Part shown: positions 6,327 through 15,663 of the stretch, piece after piece
Layout: each line of letters opens with the position of its first letter
Position numbering within the stretch: the first letter of the stretch is position 1
DNA from: a virus
Strand: one strand, 5' to 3'
Length of the DNA stretch: 22,245 bases
IMG/VR virus record: IMGVR_UViG_3300045996_000284
Coordinates: 1-22,245 of that record
Notes under the pieces: generated by a model
Database searches by the model: none
The model's input: the letters and a program-made list of their open reading frames with translations, nothing else
What the model was told of the DNA's origin: nothing
Translations under genes and position numbers: made by a program

Positions 6327-9300
6327 TTCGTCGCCTCCTTGATCTGTCGAAGGGCGTCGTTCCCGGCTTGAGCCACCTCGATCATGCGGAAATACAGGGT
6401 GTCGATCAGTTGTCGTTTGTCATCGCGGGACATCTCCGGGTTCTTGTGGATCAACCGGATCATCTGAGAATGCTGGGTCAAGACTTCGCGCATATCGGCC
6501 AGATCCGCCATCGCTGCCGGATCAAAGGCCATCGCCCGTTGCACCGCGTCCGCATCCCCTTCTTTGGCCTTCGCCATCACCGTCTCGAACACCCTGTGGT
6601 GCGCGTAGTATTCGGTATAGAAACTTTGAATCGACTGAGCACTCGCGGACGGATAGCGCACGGCAAAGGCTTTGATGACCGGAAGATCGGCTAACGTGTT
6701 CGCTGGCAGCACGGGATCAGGCAGCGCCCCCGCTTCCCGTAAGGCTTTATCGGCTACCTGTAAGGCGTACATCCCCAGACCACCCGTCCACGCCCGAAGA
6801 TAATTCTCGAGCAACGCCGGGGTGGTGAGGGCTCTGGCAGTGCCACCGATCAGGGACTTCTCGTCTGAGATGGCCCGTTCGGTCATGCCGGGGAAGGCGC
6901 TGAACATCCTGCCAAGCGCCTTGGCTGCTTCAGTGGTGTATTCACTGTATTGATATTCCGGCAGGAGTTTTTCTGCACTAGCCGACACTAAGGGTGTGCC
7001 GGTAAAAAGAGAGCGGTTCGAAAATTGTTCGACCACCGGGGTCGCGACGTTCGGGACCATGTTCGGCAGAAACGCATCCATCAGCGCGTTCTCGAAATCC
7101 TTAAAGGCTTTGGGGTTATCGTTGAAAAACGCATCCAGCGATCGCTCGGGGAGCGTGCCAAAGATCAAGCCGATTTCGAACGGCTTCGGGATCCGGAAGA
7201 TGTGGTCCTTCGTCATCACGATCCAGAACAAGTCTTTCTGCCACTGCGGAACTTCTTTGTACCGAGGATCGTCGTGGTTCGCGTACCACAAGAGAATCGA
7301 GGGCAACGTAACGGCCGCGCCGATCTTGGCTGACGTCCCCACGGGGTTCTCGCCAAAGGCTCTGACAATGCGATCCACGCCTTGGATTTGAGCATTGAAG
7401 AATGCGCTGATCATATTCACGGCGCGAGTCTTGGCGCCGATGCGTGAGAAGTCGAGGGTCACTTCGCGGGAGGCCATTGCCCCCTCTTGCAACGCGCCTT
7501 TATCCACCCGATCGCCCACCACCCGCTTGAACTCGCCTAACCGGGTCGCGTTCTCGGTCAACTCGGAGACGATCCGCAGCATTTCCACCGGGGTCGTGAC
7601 GACGTTCCACGCCTTGTCCATCAGCCCGGTTTCTTTGGACAGATCGAAAATGTGTTGCTGCAAATACTGACGATCAACAGATACCATCGCCGCGTTTGCC
7701 CCGCCGGATTTCAGCCAGTTTCCGTAGGCTTCGTCTTTCTTCGCCAGGGACAGGGCCCCACGCACGAAATCGAAGATGGGGTAATACCCGCCTTTGGAGA
7801 GAATGAACGCGGACAACTGATCGCGAATGGAGTTGCGCGCGATGAAGTCGGGAGACAGGATCGACCCGGCTCGCAGCATCTTCGTCGGCACAGACAAGAC
7901 CTTCATCAGAATGTTCGCGGTTTCCACATCGGTCGCTTTGAACGCGGCTGCGACATCCGGATCCAGTTCCCACACCGAGCGTTTGCCATCGATCCACACC
8001 GCGATCTCGTTCGGTTTCAACGGTTCACGGAAGGTCCGGAAGATCGTGGCCGCTTCGTTGGGCAACCGAATGTCCAACTCGGGGATGTATTCGGTCTTTT
8101 CAATTTCCTTGACGATCTTCTCCACCGTGTGCTCGATCCGAGTCGTGCCCCCACCGGTTCCGCCTTTGTTCCCCTCGATCACTCGAGCCAACATCTGATC
8201 GGCTTCACCCTTGCTGAACCCGCGTGCGGAGAGGGCTTCCTTGACCCGATCGGTGACCATCCGGAGGGCTTTGGATTGTTGCTCGGGCGTCTCGCCCGCC
8301 CCGCCCGTATGCGTCGTGCTGGTGTGCTCTTTCGTTTTCGACTCAGTGACCGTGCGCGATTGCGCCTTGTGGATCGTCAAGAACTCATCGAACACCTTGC
8401 GAATTTCGTCTTCCTTGAGGTTGATCGGCCGTTGCTTGGGCGGTACCTTGACCGCAAACTCCTCGGGATGCCCCGACTTGTTCGCCATCTCGAGAAACGC
8501 TTTGCCCACGGCGTTCCTCTCGGCAATCGCGAGGTACGTGTACGTGTTCTTGATGATCGACTCGATCGGGTCCACGATCTGCCGCTGCGAGCCCTTAATG
8601 CCTTTAATCGGATTCTCCACCGACATCCCACGGCCAGGGCCGCGCGAAGCCTCTGGGTCCATGACCCGGAAAAACGGGACGTATTTTTTGTTCGCGTCAA
8701 GCATCGCCTCATACGTTTCGGAGGAGAGCATGCCCGCGTCTTTCAAATACTTCGTCAGCTTGTTTTGAAACTCGACCATTTCGGCGGCAACCTTGGCGTA
8801 TTTCCCTTTGCCTTCTTTCACCGCAGCGATCGCCGTCTCGGGGTCCACCCCACTCTCGATCCCTCGGCCGTGGAGTTCCACCGCACGATCGGCCACCATG
8901 TAGGCCCGCAGTCCATCGAGGTCTTGCTTGACCGGTTCCACGATCGCCTTCAACGACTTGCCGATGTTCTCGTAGGTCTTGAAATCAAACGGCGCGATCT
9001 CGAGAAAGTGATCGGCTTTGCCAAACGTCCCGCGCGCCGTGCGTGCGAGTTGATAGGGATCTTCCGACGTCTTCAGATCGACTTTGGATTCTTTGACCGC
9101 TTCCCGAATCGGGTTGAGATCATCGATCGTCTGGGTGTACAGCTTTTGCCACGTCAGCTTTTCGGGCTGGCTCTCACCCACGCTGATCTTCTTGGCGACT
9201 TCCTTGAGAGCCGTTCCCCCGTACGCCGTGGGGATTTCTACATTGTCTGAGGCGAGGTCTTGCGCGATCGTCGGGTCTTTCTGTATGTCCGACGCCACGT

Positions 9301-10129
9301 CTTCGGGCTTGACCCCTGTCTCGGCGTAGATGTTCCGGAGCTTCCCTGCGATCTTCCCGGCGCCTTTGACGAACCCTAGCGCGATCGCCGTGTCGACGAA
9401 ATCCTGGGGCTCGGGCATCTGCCCCTCGAGAGCTTTCCCTACGGTCACCATCGTGGTGACTTCACTGCCCAGCGTGAGCGCGTTCTTGACCGTCTGTGAG
9501 GGGATCGGCGCTGCGCCTACCGCTTTGCCCACTGCACCGGTCGCGGCTCCAGTGATCCACCCTTTGGCGGTATCAATGAACGCCCCGGAGAAGCGATCCC
9601 AGAAATCTTGCCACCCGTCGACTTCGCCCTTCTCGTATTTGTCCATGAGGATCTTCCGCATCCCGGCCGGCAGTGCGAATGCGCCCGCTGTTCCGGTGAT
9701 CGGGTTCGACCCACCCGCCATGAATCCACCCACCATTGCGGGCACATCCCCGGCGAGCCCTGCGACGTTCGCCGCGATCCGTGAGGCCATCGACGCATCT
9801 TCCGTAAGGGCGACATCCGGACCTTTGCCCCGTGTCACCAACCCCGTGACCGATTGCTGCCAGCCCGCTTTCCACGCCTCTTCAAGACTGGTGACCGGCT
9901 TCGGTTGCCCTGCCTCCCCCTCTGGGGCGGTCGCCTTCGTCAACGTCTCGTTGATGTGGTCTTTGACCGGCTTGTCGTCAAACGGGGGCTTGCCGAAATA
10001 GCTGTCCACCTCGCCCACGGAGAACCCGGCTTCCATGAGTTCTTTGCGACGGCCAACGGCCCAGTCTCCGACTTCTTGGTCAGAGAACCCAGCTTTCCTC
10101 AGTTGTTCGGCTTCCTGTACCCCGTTCAT
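6323..10129 (-). CDS. Large internal virion / DNA ejection protein (gp16-like position)
   Basis: 1268 residues, the largest gene of the window and in the place of T7 gene 16. The N terminus has two copies of an A-G-F-S-x-x-E-V helix-turn motif (residues about 13-42), followed by alanine/glycine-rich hydrophobic stretches near 110-200 that could insert into membrane. Residues about 475-530 ('VPFFRVMDPEASRGPGRG', 'KGSQRQIVDPIESIIKNTYT') and 745-800 ('MLRAGSILSPDFIARNSIRD') match what I remember of large polyvalent proteins with an LPD38-type domain. There is no cysteine in the chain. I do not see the lytic transglycosylase domain that T7 gp16 carries. The start overlaps the preceding stop as ATGA. 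Proteins of this class leave the capsid first and build a channel across the envelope. Confidence 0.82.
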   Translation of the reverse strand: MNGVQEAEQLRKAGFSDQEVGDWAVGRRKELMEAGFSVGEVDSYFGKPPFDDKPVKDHINETLTKATAPEGEAGQPKPVTSLEEAWKAGWQQSVTGLVTRGKGPDVALTEDASMASRIAANVAGLAGDVPAMVGGFMAGGSNPITGTAGAFALPAGMRKILMDKYEKGEVDGWQDFWDRFSGAFIDTAKGWITGAATGAVGKAVGAAPIPSQTVKNALTLGSEVTTMVTVGKALEGQMPEPQDFVDTAIALGFVKGAGKIAGKLRNIYAETGVKPEDVASDIQKDPTIAQDLASDNVEIPTAYGGTALKEVAKKISVGESQPEKLTWQKLYTQTIDDLNPIREAVKESKVDLKTSEDPYQLARTARGTFGKADHFLEIAPFDFKTYENIGKSLKAIVEPVKQDLDGLRAYMVADRAVELHGRGIESGVDPETAIAAVKEGKGKYAKVAAEMVEFQNKLTKYLKDAGMLSSETYEAMLDANKKYVPFFRVMDPEASRGPGRGMSVENPIKGIKGSQRQIVDPIESIIKNTYTYLAIAERNAVGKAFLEMANKSGHPEEFAVKVPPKQRPINLKEDEIRKVFDEFLTIHKAQSRTVTESKTKEHTSTTHTGGAGETPEQQSKALRMVTDRVKEALSARGFSKGEADQMLARVIEGNKGGTGGGTTRIEHTVEKIVKEIEKTEYIPELDIRLPNEAATIFRTFREPLKPNEIAVWIDGKRSVWELDPDVAAAFKATDVETANILMKVLSVPTKMLRAGSILSPDFIARNSIRDQLSAFILSKGGYYPIFDFVRGALSLAKKDEAYGNWLKSGGANAAMVSVDRQYLQQHIFDLSKETGLMDKAWNVVTTPVEMLRIVSELTENATRLGEFKRVVGDRVDKGALQEGAMASREVTLDFSRIGAKTRAVNMISAFFNAQIQGVDRIVRAFGENPVGTSAKIGAAVTLPSILLWYANHDDPRYKEVPQWQKDLFWIVMTKDHIFRIPKPFEIGLIFGTLPERSLDAFFNDNPKAFKDFENALMDAFLPNMVPNVATPVVEQFSNRSLFTGTPLVSASAEKLLPEYQYSEYTTEAAKALGRMFSAFPGMTERAISDEKSLIGGTARALTTPALLENYLRAWTGGLGMYALQVADKALREAGALPDPVLPANTLADLPVIKAFAVRYPSASAQSIQSFYTEYYAHHRVFETVMAKAKEGDADAVQRAMAFDPAAMADLADMREVLTQHSQMIRLIHKNPEMSRDDKRQLIDTLYFRMIEVAQAGNDALRQIKEATK

Positions 10130-11742
10130 TTACCCATCCGTTCCAAATACTGCGCGGGCGTCTCGCCTGGTTTCCGTTGCTTGTCGCTCGGCACGCCACC
10201 GGTCGCCGGTTCCACCTTGCTCGGGGCCGCGCGCAACGATTCTGAAAAATCTCGGATTGACTCGAGCATGTGCTTCTGAAAGGGCTTGATCCGCTCGGGC
10301 TTCCCGAGATAGTCGTTCGAGTTCGGGTCAAAGAGGCTGTACACATCCTTCCCCTCTTTGCGAAACTCCTCGATCTTGCGGTCGACCATCTGCCCGTACG
10401 CATACACATTCGCCGGCCCCGTGCGATCCATCTTCCCCATCATCGGGTTCGAATGATCCATCTGCGGGGTCATCGCGTGGATGAGCTTGTCTTTCGTCTG
10501 CCCCAGCTTTTGGCCTTCCGGGGTCCGGGCATCGTCGAATTCCTTAATGAGATTTTTGAAATCGGTGAACGTCAACTTCTGTTGATCGAACGCCTGATAG
10601 ATCGGCAGATTGTCCACGAGCTTTTCTCTCGAGCCATCTGGCGCGTGAATCCGGCGCACCAACTCGCGCATCGTCGACGGGTTCGTGTGGACCGGCTTGT
10701 ACGGATCTTCTTTGGCCCACGCATGGATCAGCGACAACAGCGTCTTGCTTTTATCGGGATCAAACGTATGCAGGTTCGACTCCAACACGTCGCCGGCCGT
10801 CAGCATCGGATTGTTCTTGGGGTCGTCCATGTGCGCCCCAAGTTTCTCGATCAACCCCACTTCGGACTCCCGAGCCGCACGTACACGGGCGCGATTCTCC
10901 TGTGCCTCAATCCGCGCGGCATCGGCTTCCAACGCCAGAATTTCCGTGCGGGCTTTGGACTTCAAATCGTCGAGCTTGTTCACCGGAATATCGCGAGCGA
11001 TCCACCCGTATTGCTGGTCTTGCGCCAACGCTGGGTCGTTCAGCACGTCCAGCATGACGTGGGGATGCTTTTTCACATGCCCCTCGGCTGCGGACCACGC
11101 CAGCTTTTCGGTCGCTTCCAACGCCAGTTTTTCCCGCTCAATGGCCGGGATCTTGCTGTACTTCCCATGCGGATCGCGCAAGATGCCGAGCACTTCATCT
11201 TTCCGGACTTCGTAGAACGCCGGATGGTTGTTCAAAAACCCGCCGACGCCATTGACCATTTCCGTGTGCGCGATTACGGCCGCTTTGCCCTGCAGATCCG
11301 AATCGGCCTTCAACGAGTGCTGAATCATCTCTGCAGAGAGACGTTCAGCCCCAGTGCGAAACGCTTGATTGCCCGCTTGGGTTGAGAAGCGTTGTTCGCC
11401 TTCCTGGTTGTAGCCGATGTTATCCAGCCGGCCTTTGATGACCCCTTGGAACGTCTCGGCCAACGGTGCATCACCCGGCTTCCACTTTTTATAGGCCGCG
11501 TCCAGTTCGGTACTGAGTTCGCTGGTCAACCGCAGCAATTCCGTCTGGGCGTCGGTCACTTCCTGCCGGGACTTATTCGCCAGCATGAACCGCTGAATCT
11601 GGCCGGCGTCGGAGCCCAGTTGTTGGACCGCGTTCCCGAGATTGACCATCCCCGTCCCACCGAAATCAGACGGGTTCGCCGTCCGACTGGGGAAGTCGCC
11701 TTGACTCGAAATCTGTTGTTCGTACCCTCGAATTCGTGGCAT
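10126..11742 (-). CDS. Internal virion protein (gp15-like)
   Basis: 538 residues when started at ATG 11742 (MPRIRGYEQQISSQGDF), five bases after the previous stop. An upstream in-frame ATG at 11781 would add 13 residues overlapping that gene; the MPRI start looks like the usual opening of this family. The protein is almost entirely helical and charged, with long amphipathic stretches ('RSRQEV'-type segments near 50-80, 'EILALEADAARIEAQENRAR' near 270), and has no cysteine. Size, helical composition and place between the gp14-like and gp16-like genes match the middle component of the T7 ejection machinery, which forms a periplasmic tunnel. Sequence identity to T7 gp15 cannot be judged by eye. 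The stop overlaps the next start as ATGA. Confidence 0.75.
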   Translation of the reverse strand: MPRIRGYEQQISSQGDFPSRTANPSDFGGTGMVNLGNAVQQLGSDAGQIQRFMLANKSRQEVTDAQTELLRLTSELSTELDAAYKKWKPGDAPLAETFQGVIKGRLDNIGYNQEGEQRFSTQAGNQAFRTGAERLSAEMIQHSLKADSDLQGKAAVIAHTEMVNGVGGFLNNHPAFYEVRKDEVLGILRDPHGKYSKIPAIEREKLALEATEKLAWSAAEGHVKKHPHVMLDVLNDPALAQDQQYGWIARDIPVNKLDDLKSKARTEILALEADAARIEAQENRARVRAARESEVGLIEKLGAHMDDPKNNPMLTAGDVLESNLHTFDPDKSKTLLSLIHAWAKEDPYKPVHTNPSTMRELVRRIHAPDGSREKLVDNLPIYQAFDQQKLTFTDFKNLIKEFDDARTPEGQKLGQTKDKLIHAMTPQMDHSNPMMGKMDRTGPANVYAYGQMVDRKIEEFRKEGKDVYSLFDPNSNDYLGKPERIKPFQKHMLESIRDFSESLRAAPSKVEPATGGVPSDKQRKPGETPAQYLERMGK

Positions 11743-11746
11743 CGGT

Positions 11747-12259
11747 TTAGTCCAAGTTGTAGAGCGCCCCGCCGCTCCCATAGCTCTGCGTCAACGGACG
11801 CTGAGAGGCGGCATAGGTCGAGCCCGCCCGTCCTGCCCCAGTTAAGAGATACGACGCGGCGTTGAGCGGCCCTTGATCGCCCGCCACTTCTGCCCCGTGC
11901 CGGTTCAACATCGCGTCGTTGTAATAGCCGGTCGCTTTCAATTTGCCCCGGTAGTTGATCGTCGCCACATCCAGCGCCACTTGTGTTTCGCTTGCGCGTA
12001 AGACGTCCAAGGGACTGCCTTCATCCGTCGCCACCCCAGAAGCCCCATAGCCCGCAATCAACGAGCCAGCCGCACGCACGCCGTCACGGTGTACCCGCTC
12101 GGCATCAGCCTTGGCTTGATCCATCGACACGATCGCCGCGCGTTCGTTCATCCGGGCGTTGTACATGCCCGCTGCCTTGGCTGCATTCGCTTGCTGCATC
12201 GCGCCCACCGCACTTACGGCAGCACCCGCCAGCATCATGAAGCTAATTGGTTCAGCCAT
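11747..12259 (-). CDS. Internal virion protein (gp14-like)
   Basis: 170 residues. The first 30 residues are alanine-rich and hydrophobic (MAEPISFMMLAGAAVSAVGA), followed by a helical region and the segment 'GYGASGVATDEGSPLDVLRA', which I recognise as the signature of gp14-type internal virion proteins: an A-S-G-V turn, then G-S, then a long helix. The C terminus is glycine/serine-rich (SYGSGGALYNLD). There is no cysteine. In T7 the equivalent protein forms a pore in the outer membrane during DNA ejection. The start lies eight bases inside the end of the preceding gene, so translation is probably coupled. The N-terminal hydrophobic stretch could be mistaken for a signal peptide but lacks a basic start, and the family normally has it. 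Confidence 0.8.
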   Translation of the reverse strand: MAEPISFMMLAGAAVSAVGAMQQANAAKAAGMYNARMNERAAIVSMDQAKADAERVHRDGVRAAGSLIAGYGASGVATDEGSPLDVLRASETQVALDVATINYRGKLKATGYYNDAMLNRHGAEVAGDQGPLNAASYLLTGAGRAGSTYAASQRPLTQSYGSGGALYNLD

Positions 12260-12758
12260 TGGGTAACTCGATCCTCACCATCATCAGTTGCGTCGAGCCG
12301 TCCGGAGCGTACGCCAGCATGTTCGACTCATGGACAAACCCCAGGTGCATCGCCCACCGCACGGCTTCGGGATTGCGCCCATCGACCACGCACTCGAGAC
12401 GTGCCACCCGGTACCCGTCGATGAATTTCTTGACCGCTTTGTGAATCGTCTTTTTGTATTGCGCCATCAGCGGTGAGAGCATCGACCAGACTTGCGCGCG
12501 ACCGTCCCAGAATTTGCAGATGCCCGCACAGGCGATCACGTCTTTGCCAGCGAAGGCGGTAAAACAGGGCCCCGCATACATGAGCGACGAACCGTGTGAG
12601 CGCGTGAGCAAGTGCGCCACATGCTGTTGCGAGTCCTGCAAGGCGAGCCAGGTCAAATGCCACGGCTCGAACTTTACGATGTCTACCGGTCTTGGGTGAC
12701 CAGCGACGGCATGATCGCCACCACGGTCCCGGCCAACGGTTTGTTGAAACGCCAACAT
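12252..12758 (-). CDS. GNAT-like (gp13-like) small protein with uncertain start
   Basis: Up to 168 residues. From about residue 27 ('VDIVKFEPWHL') the layout is that of a GNAT acetyltransferase fold: a beta strand ('GPCFTAFAGKDVIACAGIC'), a helix ('KTIHKAVKKFIDG'), then 'RLECVVDGRNPEAVRWAMHL' and 'GFVHES', the V-x-x-x-N-x-x-A-x-x-x-x-x-x-G-F ending of that fold. Genes of this kind often sit between the nozzle and gp14-like genes of podoviruses, where they may be assembly factors rather than enzymes. The ATG at 12758 lies 76 bases inside the nozzle gene and has a GGAG about nine bases upstream. The conserved part begins right at the nozzle stop, where the frame offers no ATG, GTG or TTG (the next is a TTG at residue L of 'WHLTW'). 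Either the long overlap is real or the start is unusual. Confidence 0.7.
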   Translation of the reverse strand: MLAFQQTVGRDRGGDHAVAGHPRPVDIVKFEPWHLTWLALQDSQQHVAHLLTRSHGSSLMYAGPCFTAFAGKDVIACAGICKFWDGRAQVWSMLSPLMAQYKKTIHKAVKKFIDGYRVARLECVVDGRNPEAVRWAMHLGFVHESNMLAYAPDGSTQLMMVRIELPNG

Positions 12759-15034
12759 ACGCGGTTCTCCGTCGTGTAATTGCCTTCCCAGTGTGTCTCT
12801 TTGTCGCCTGTAAACAACGGCACAGGGGCGCTCGTCGGATCGCCGCCCGTCCGAAACGTCAACCGGTGTAATTTGTCAAAACTCGGACCAACTGACATCC
12901 CACCCGTGTCGTACAACCGAAACGTCATGCGGTTCGTCCGCTGCAGTTTCCCTTGCGCGGTGCCGGTCGCAGAGCCCGTATCCGAAATGAGCGTTTGACC
13001 ATCGCTGTTGTAGGTGTAGCCCACATGGACAACGGAGGCTTCCCGCTCGAGCGTAATTGATCCCGTCGCACTCACGACACAATCCGGATGGATCGCGCCG
13101 TCCGCTAAGACTTGCACCGTCTCGCCCTTTAAGTGGTACAGCCCCGTGATCGTGGTCGTCGCACTCCCGTCGTACGTCAGCCCGCAATCGAGAAAGAACT
13201 GATCGACGGGATCGTTGCCTTGCTCCCAGACGTCCACTAAAAATTCGATCGTGCGCGTCTCGAGGCCGTTGATCCACCGCTTCACCACCACCCAGAGTTC
13301 GTCATAGCTCCCATCGGACGACGGAATGACACACGCCGACTCCACCACCGGGTGAACGGTGTGCCCCGCGTTCGACCACCCGCCCAGTTCATGCCGCTGC
13401 CACCCGATCACTTTGTCGTCTTTGCTGAACACGCAACTCACGAGGATCCCGTCACGCCGAGGGGCCCAGACGATCGGGAGTTTTTTCTTTTGATAGGCCA
13501 GTTCGATCAACCCAGACGCGGCCACCGTGGACTCTCCTGCCTCTGGTTCTGCCGGATCGTAGTTGCCTTTGGTGATATGCTCGGCTAACACCGTCGCATC
13601 GGTCGACTGCAAGGTGTTCTCGTAGTACAGATAGTTCAGTTCGCGCACCCGCCGCTCGCCCTTTTCGATGTACAGCAACACCGGCCCCGCTTTGACCGGT
13701 TGTGTATCCGCGCTGCCCCAGTCGGAGGATTGACTCGCGTTCACGTTCGTCGGGGTGATGGCTTCTTTCAACGTCGACGCACTCACCAACCACTCCCCTT
13801 CGAACGTCCCGACCGCAATCCCGTTCGAGGTCGACTTCATCCACCGCACGGTTTGGACGTCATCGGAATTCAACCGGAAGGCCACGGCATGGCTGTCGGT
13901 AATGGTGCCATCTGTCGGGACAGTCGGCGCATGGTTGTCGTAATCGCCCACGCGCGAGCCGTCGATGCGTTCGGGCACGGCGGGGCAGCCCGCGCGATAC
14001 AGCCGATCGCCATAGAAGGTCGTACAGGCGGGATAGCCAGTCGTGTCGGAATACAGCCCTAACCGCCAAGTGGTTTTGGCATTCGTGTTGACCAACGTGT
14101 TGACGACCGTGACAGTTACCACGGTCGTACTCGTACGCCCGGTGATCTGGCAGTACCCCCACGCAGTGCCTTCCGCCATCCGGATCAACCGGCCGATGTC
14201 AGTCTCTTGAAACCCCGCCCCATCGTTGATATTGGTGACCGCGCTGGCGGTCAACGTGACCCCGGATCCAGTGGCCGCACTCGGCGTCAAGGTCGTGCCG
14301 GTGGGGGGCTCGGGGAGATAGGGCCCGTCGAGAAAGACGGTATCCGTCAACGTCCAACTGGAATCCGAGACGCGCCTGAGTTGCGCTTCGTGATAGTCGG
14401 GGTGGCTGATATACATGACGTCGGCCGACTGCGTGAACTTCATCTGAAACAAGTCGGTTTGGCTGTAGCTCGTCGCCAGCACATACACCCGCTTGGCCGA
14501 GCCCCCGCTCACATAGGTCGTATAGGTCGAACTGTTGACCGGATCGTTGTTCATATCCGTCAACTCGAACGTGTTGGCCCCGGCGTTCACGTTGTCGATC
14601 CGATAGCGCCGGCCGTTGACTTCCGTCATCCCGACGACGCCGCTAATATCGAGTTGGTCATCATTCGCCGGATCAGTCCCGGTATAGGTGACCACGGCGG
14701 GATTCGCTTTGGTGATCCCGGTGATCGTGAGCGTCAGATCGTAGACGGGCGCCCGATCCTTCTTGAAGCGGATCGCCCCGTGGCTGAACTCCAAGACAAA
14801 CGCCGAGACGGTGGAGTATTTGAACTTGACTAAACGTGTGGGGAGCGTGCGGGTCTTCGCTTCATCGCAGAAATAGAACCCCGGCCGGCGCGTCACCGGC
14901 CCTTGCAGAAATGGGAGATGATTCTTGAGGACACGACACGAAGACTTATAGCGGTCGAACGTGACTCGGCCCGCGAGCAAGCCCGAGACTTCTCCGGAGT
15001 TAAAGTTCTCTTGAATAGGCGAAGCCGAAGGCAC
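12683..15034 (-). CDS. Tail nozzle (tail tubular protein B, gp12-like)
   Basis: 783 residues, starting with GTG at 15034, six bases after GAGAGGTG, and three bases after the previous stop. The N terminus has the family signature: 'IQENFNSGEVSGLLAGRV', then 'FDRYKSSCRVLKNHLPF', then 'GPVTRRPGFYFC'. The rest is beta-rich, with 'TSYSQTDLFQMKFTQSADVMYISHPDY' (residues about 185-215) and 'TTFYGDRLYRAG' being typical conserved blocks of phage nozzle proteins. In T7 six copies form the lower part of the tail, to which the fibres attach. The length matches the family (about 700-850). The position directly after the adaptor gene supports the call. Confidence 0.88.
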   Translation of the reverse strand: MPSASPIQENFNSGEVSGLLAGRVTFDRYKSSCRVLKNHLPFLQGPVTRRPGFYFCDEAKTRTLPTRLVKFKYSTVSAFVLEFSHGAIRFKKDRAPVYDLTLTITGITKANPAVVTYTGTDPANDDQLDISGVVGMTEVNGRRYRIDNVNAGANTFELTDMNNDPVNSSTYTTYVSGGSAKRVYVLATSYSQTDLFQMKFTQSADVMYISHPDYHEAQLRRVSDSSWTLTDTVFLDGPYLPEPPTGTTLTPSAATGSGVTLTASAVTNINDGAGFQETDIGRLIRMAEGTAWGYCQITGRTSTTVVTVTVVNTLVNTNAKTTWRLGLYSDTTGYPACTTFYGDRLYRAGCPAVPERIDGSRVGDYDNHAPTVPTDGTITDSHAVAFRLNSDDVQTVRWMKSTSNGIAVGTFEGEWLVSASTLKEAITPTNVNASQSSDWGSADTQPVKAGPVLLYIEKGERRVRELNYLYYENTLQSTDATVLAEHITKGNYDPAEPEAGESTVAASGLIELAYQKKKLPIVWAPRRDGILVSCVFSKDDKVIGWQRHELGGWSNAGHTVHPVVESACVIPSSDGSYDELWVVVKRWINGLETRTIEFLVDVWEQGNDPVDQFFLDCGLTYDGSATTTITGLYHLKGETVQVLADGAIHPDCVVSATGSITLEREASVVHVGYTYNSDGQTLISDTGSATGTAQGKLQRTNRMTFRLYDTGGMSVGPSFDKLHRLTFRTGGDPTSAPVPLFTGDKETHWEGNYTTENRVCWRFNKPLAGTVVAIMPSLVTQDR

Positions 15035-15037
15035 TGC

Positions 15038-15655
15038 TCACCTCTCGCGCCACGTCTCGTCCACCAACTGCCCGGATTGCCGAGCCAGGATCCAGCTATC
15101 CACCGGCTCATGTTGCTGCGGCTGTTCAAAGGCGTTCATCTTGCGAGCCACGGCTCTCGCCCTGTCGTACATCCGTTCCAACGACTCTTTCTTCGTGTTC
15201 GATTGCGTGATCTCTTCGCAGCAATGCCACGCGATTTTGCACGCGAGCATTTCAATGAAGAGGGGATGATACTTCGTCGGATCTTCAATCAGCGCGTGAT
15301 AGACCAGTTCGATCTCGTCATCCTCGTTGGTGAGAATCGCGTTATAGCCTTCGTGCAATTCCACCGACCAGTCCAACGAGATGCGCGCGGGTTTCCGGAA
15401 GGTCAGACAATCAGGCGGCAGCACAAACGCATAGTCGTAATCGAAGGCGGGCGCCGTCGCGTGCGGCCCGAGGGAGGCCCGCTTTTTCGTGAAATTCCAC
15501 CGATGCGAGGCGAGTTCGATGCCCAACTGCAAGTCGTAACAGGCGTTAATCGACCGCGCGTTCGGATGATCCTGCGTCAACGAGGTGATGCGTTCAGCCC
15601 CGAGCTTTTGCAACGCCAGATTCGCGATTTTGGTTTTACTCACATCGAGCGACAT
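15038..15655 (-). CDS. Head-tail adaptor (tail tubular protein A, gp11-like)
   Basis: 205 residues. The opening 'KIANLALQKLGAERITSL' followed by 'HPNARSINACYD' and 'ELASHRWNFTKKRASL' is the hallmark of gp11-like proteins (asparagine-alanine-leucine helix, L-G, then W-N-F-x-x-x-R-A-x-L). A helical C-terminal half ('LFIEMLACKIAWHCCEEI', 'LERMYDRARAVARKMN') follows. In T7 twelve copies dock on the portal and form the gatekeeper ring above the nozzle. The ATG at 15655 follows GAGGTG with a four-base gap, and the ribosome binding site overlaps the stop of the glycosyltransferase gene. The next gene begins three bases after this stop. Confidence 0.88.
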   Translation of the reverse strand: MSLDVSKTKIANLALQKLGAERITSLTQDHPNARSINACYDLQLGIELASHRWNFTKKRASLGPHATAPAFDYDYAFVLPPDCLTFRKPARISLDWSVELHEGYNAILTNEDDEIELVYHALIEDPTKYHPLFIEMLACKIAWHCCEEITQSNTKKESLERMYDRARAVARKMNAFEQPQQHEPVDSWILARQSGQLVDETWRER

Positions 15656-15663
15656 CGATCACC

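Noticed and set aside
7652-9250. 532-codon open frame on the plus strand
   Set aside because: It lies wholly antisense to the 1268-residue ejection gene, has the R/H/V/D-rich composition of a GC-rich antisense shadow, no ribosome site and no recognisable domain.
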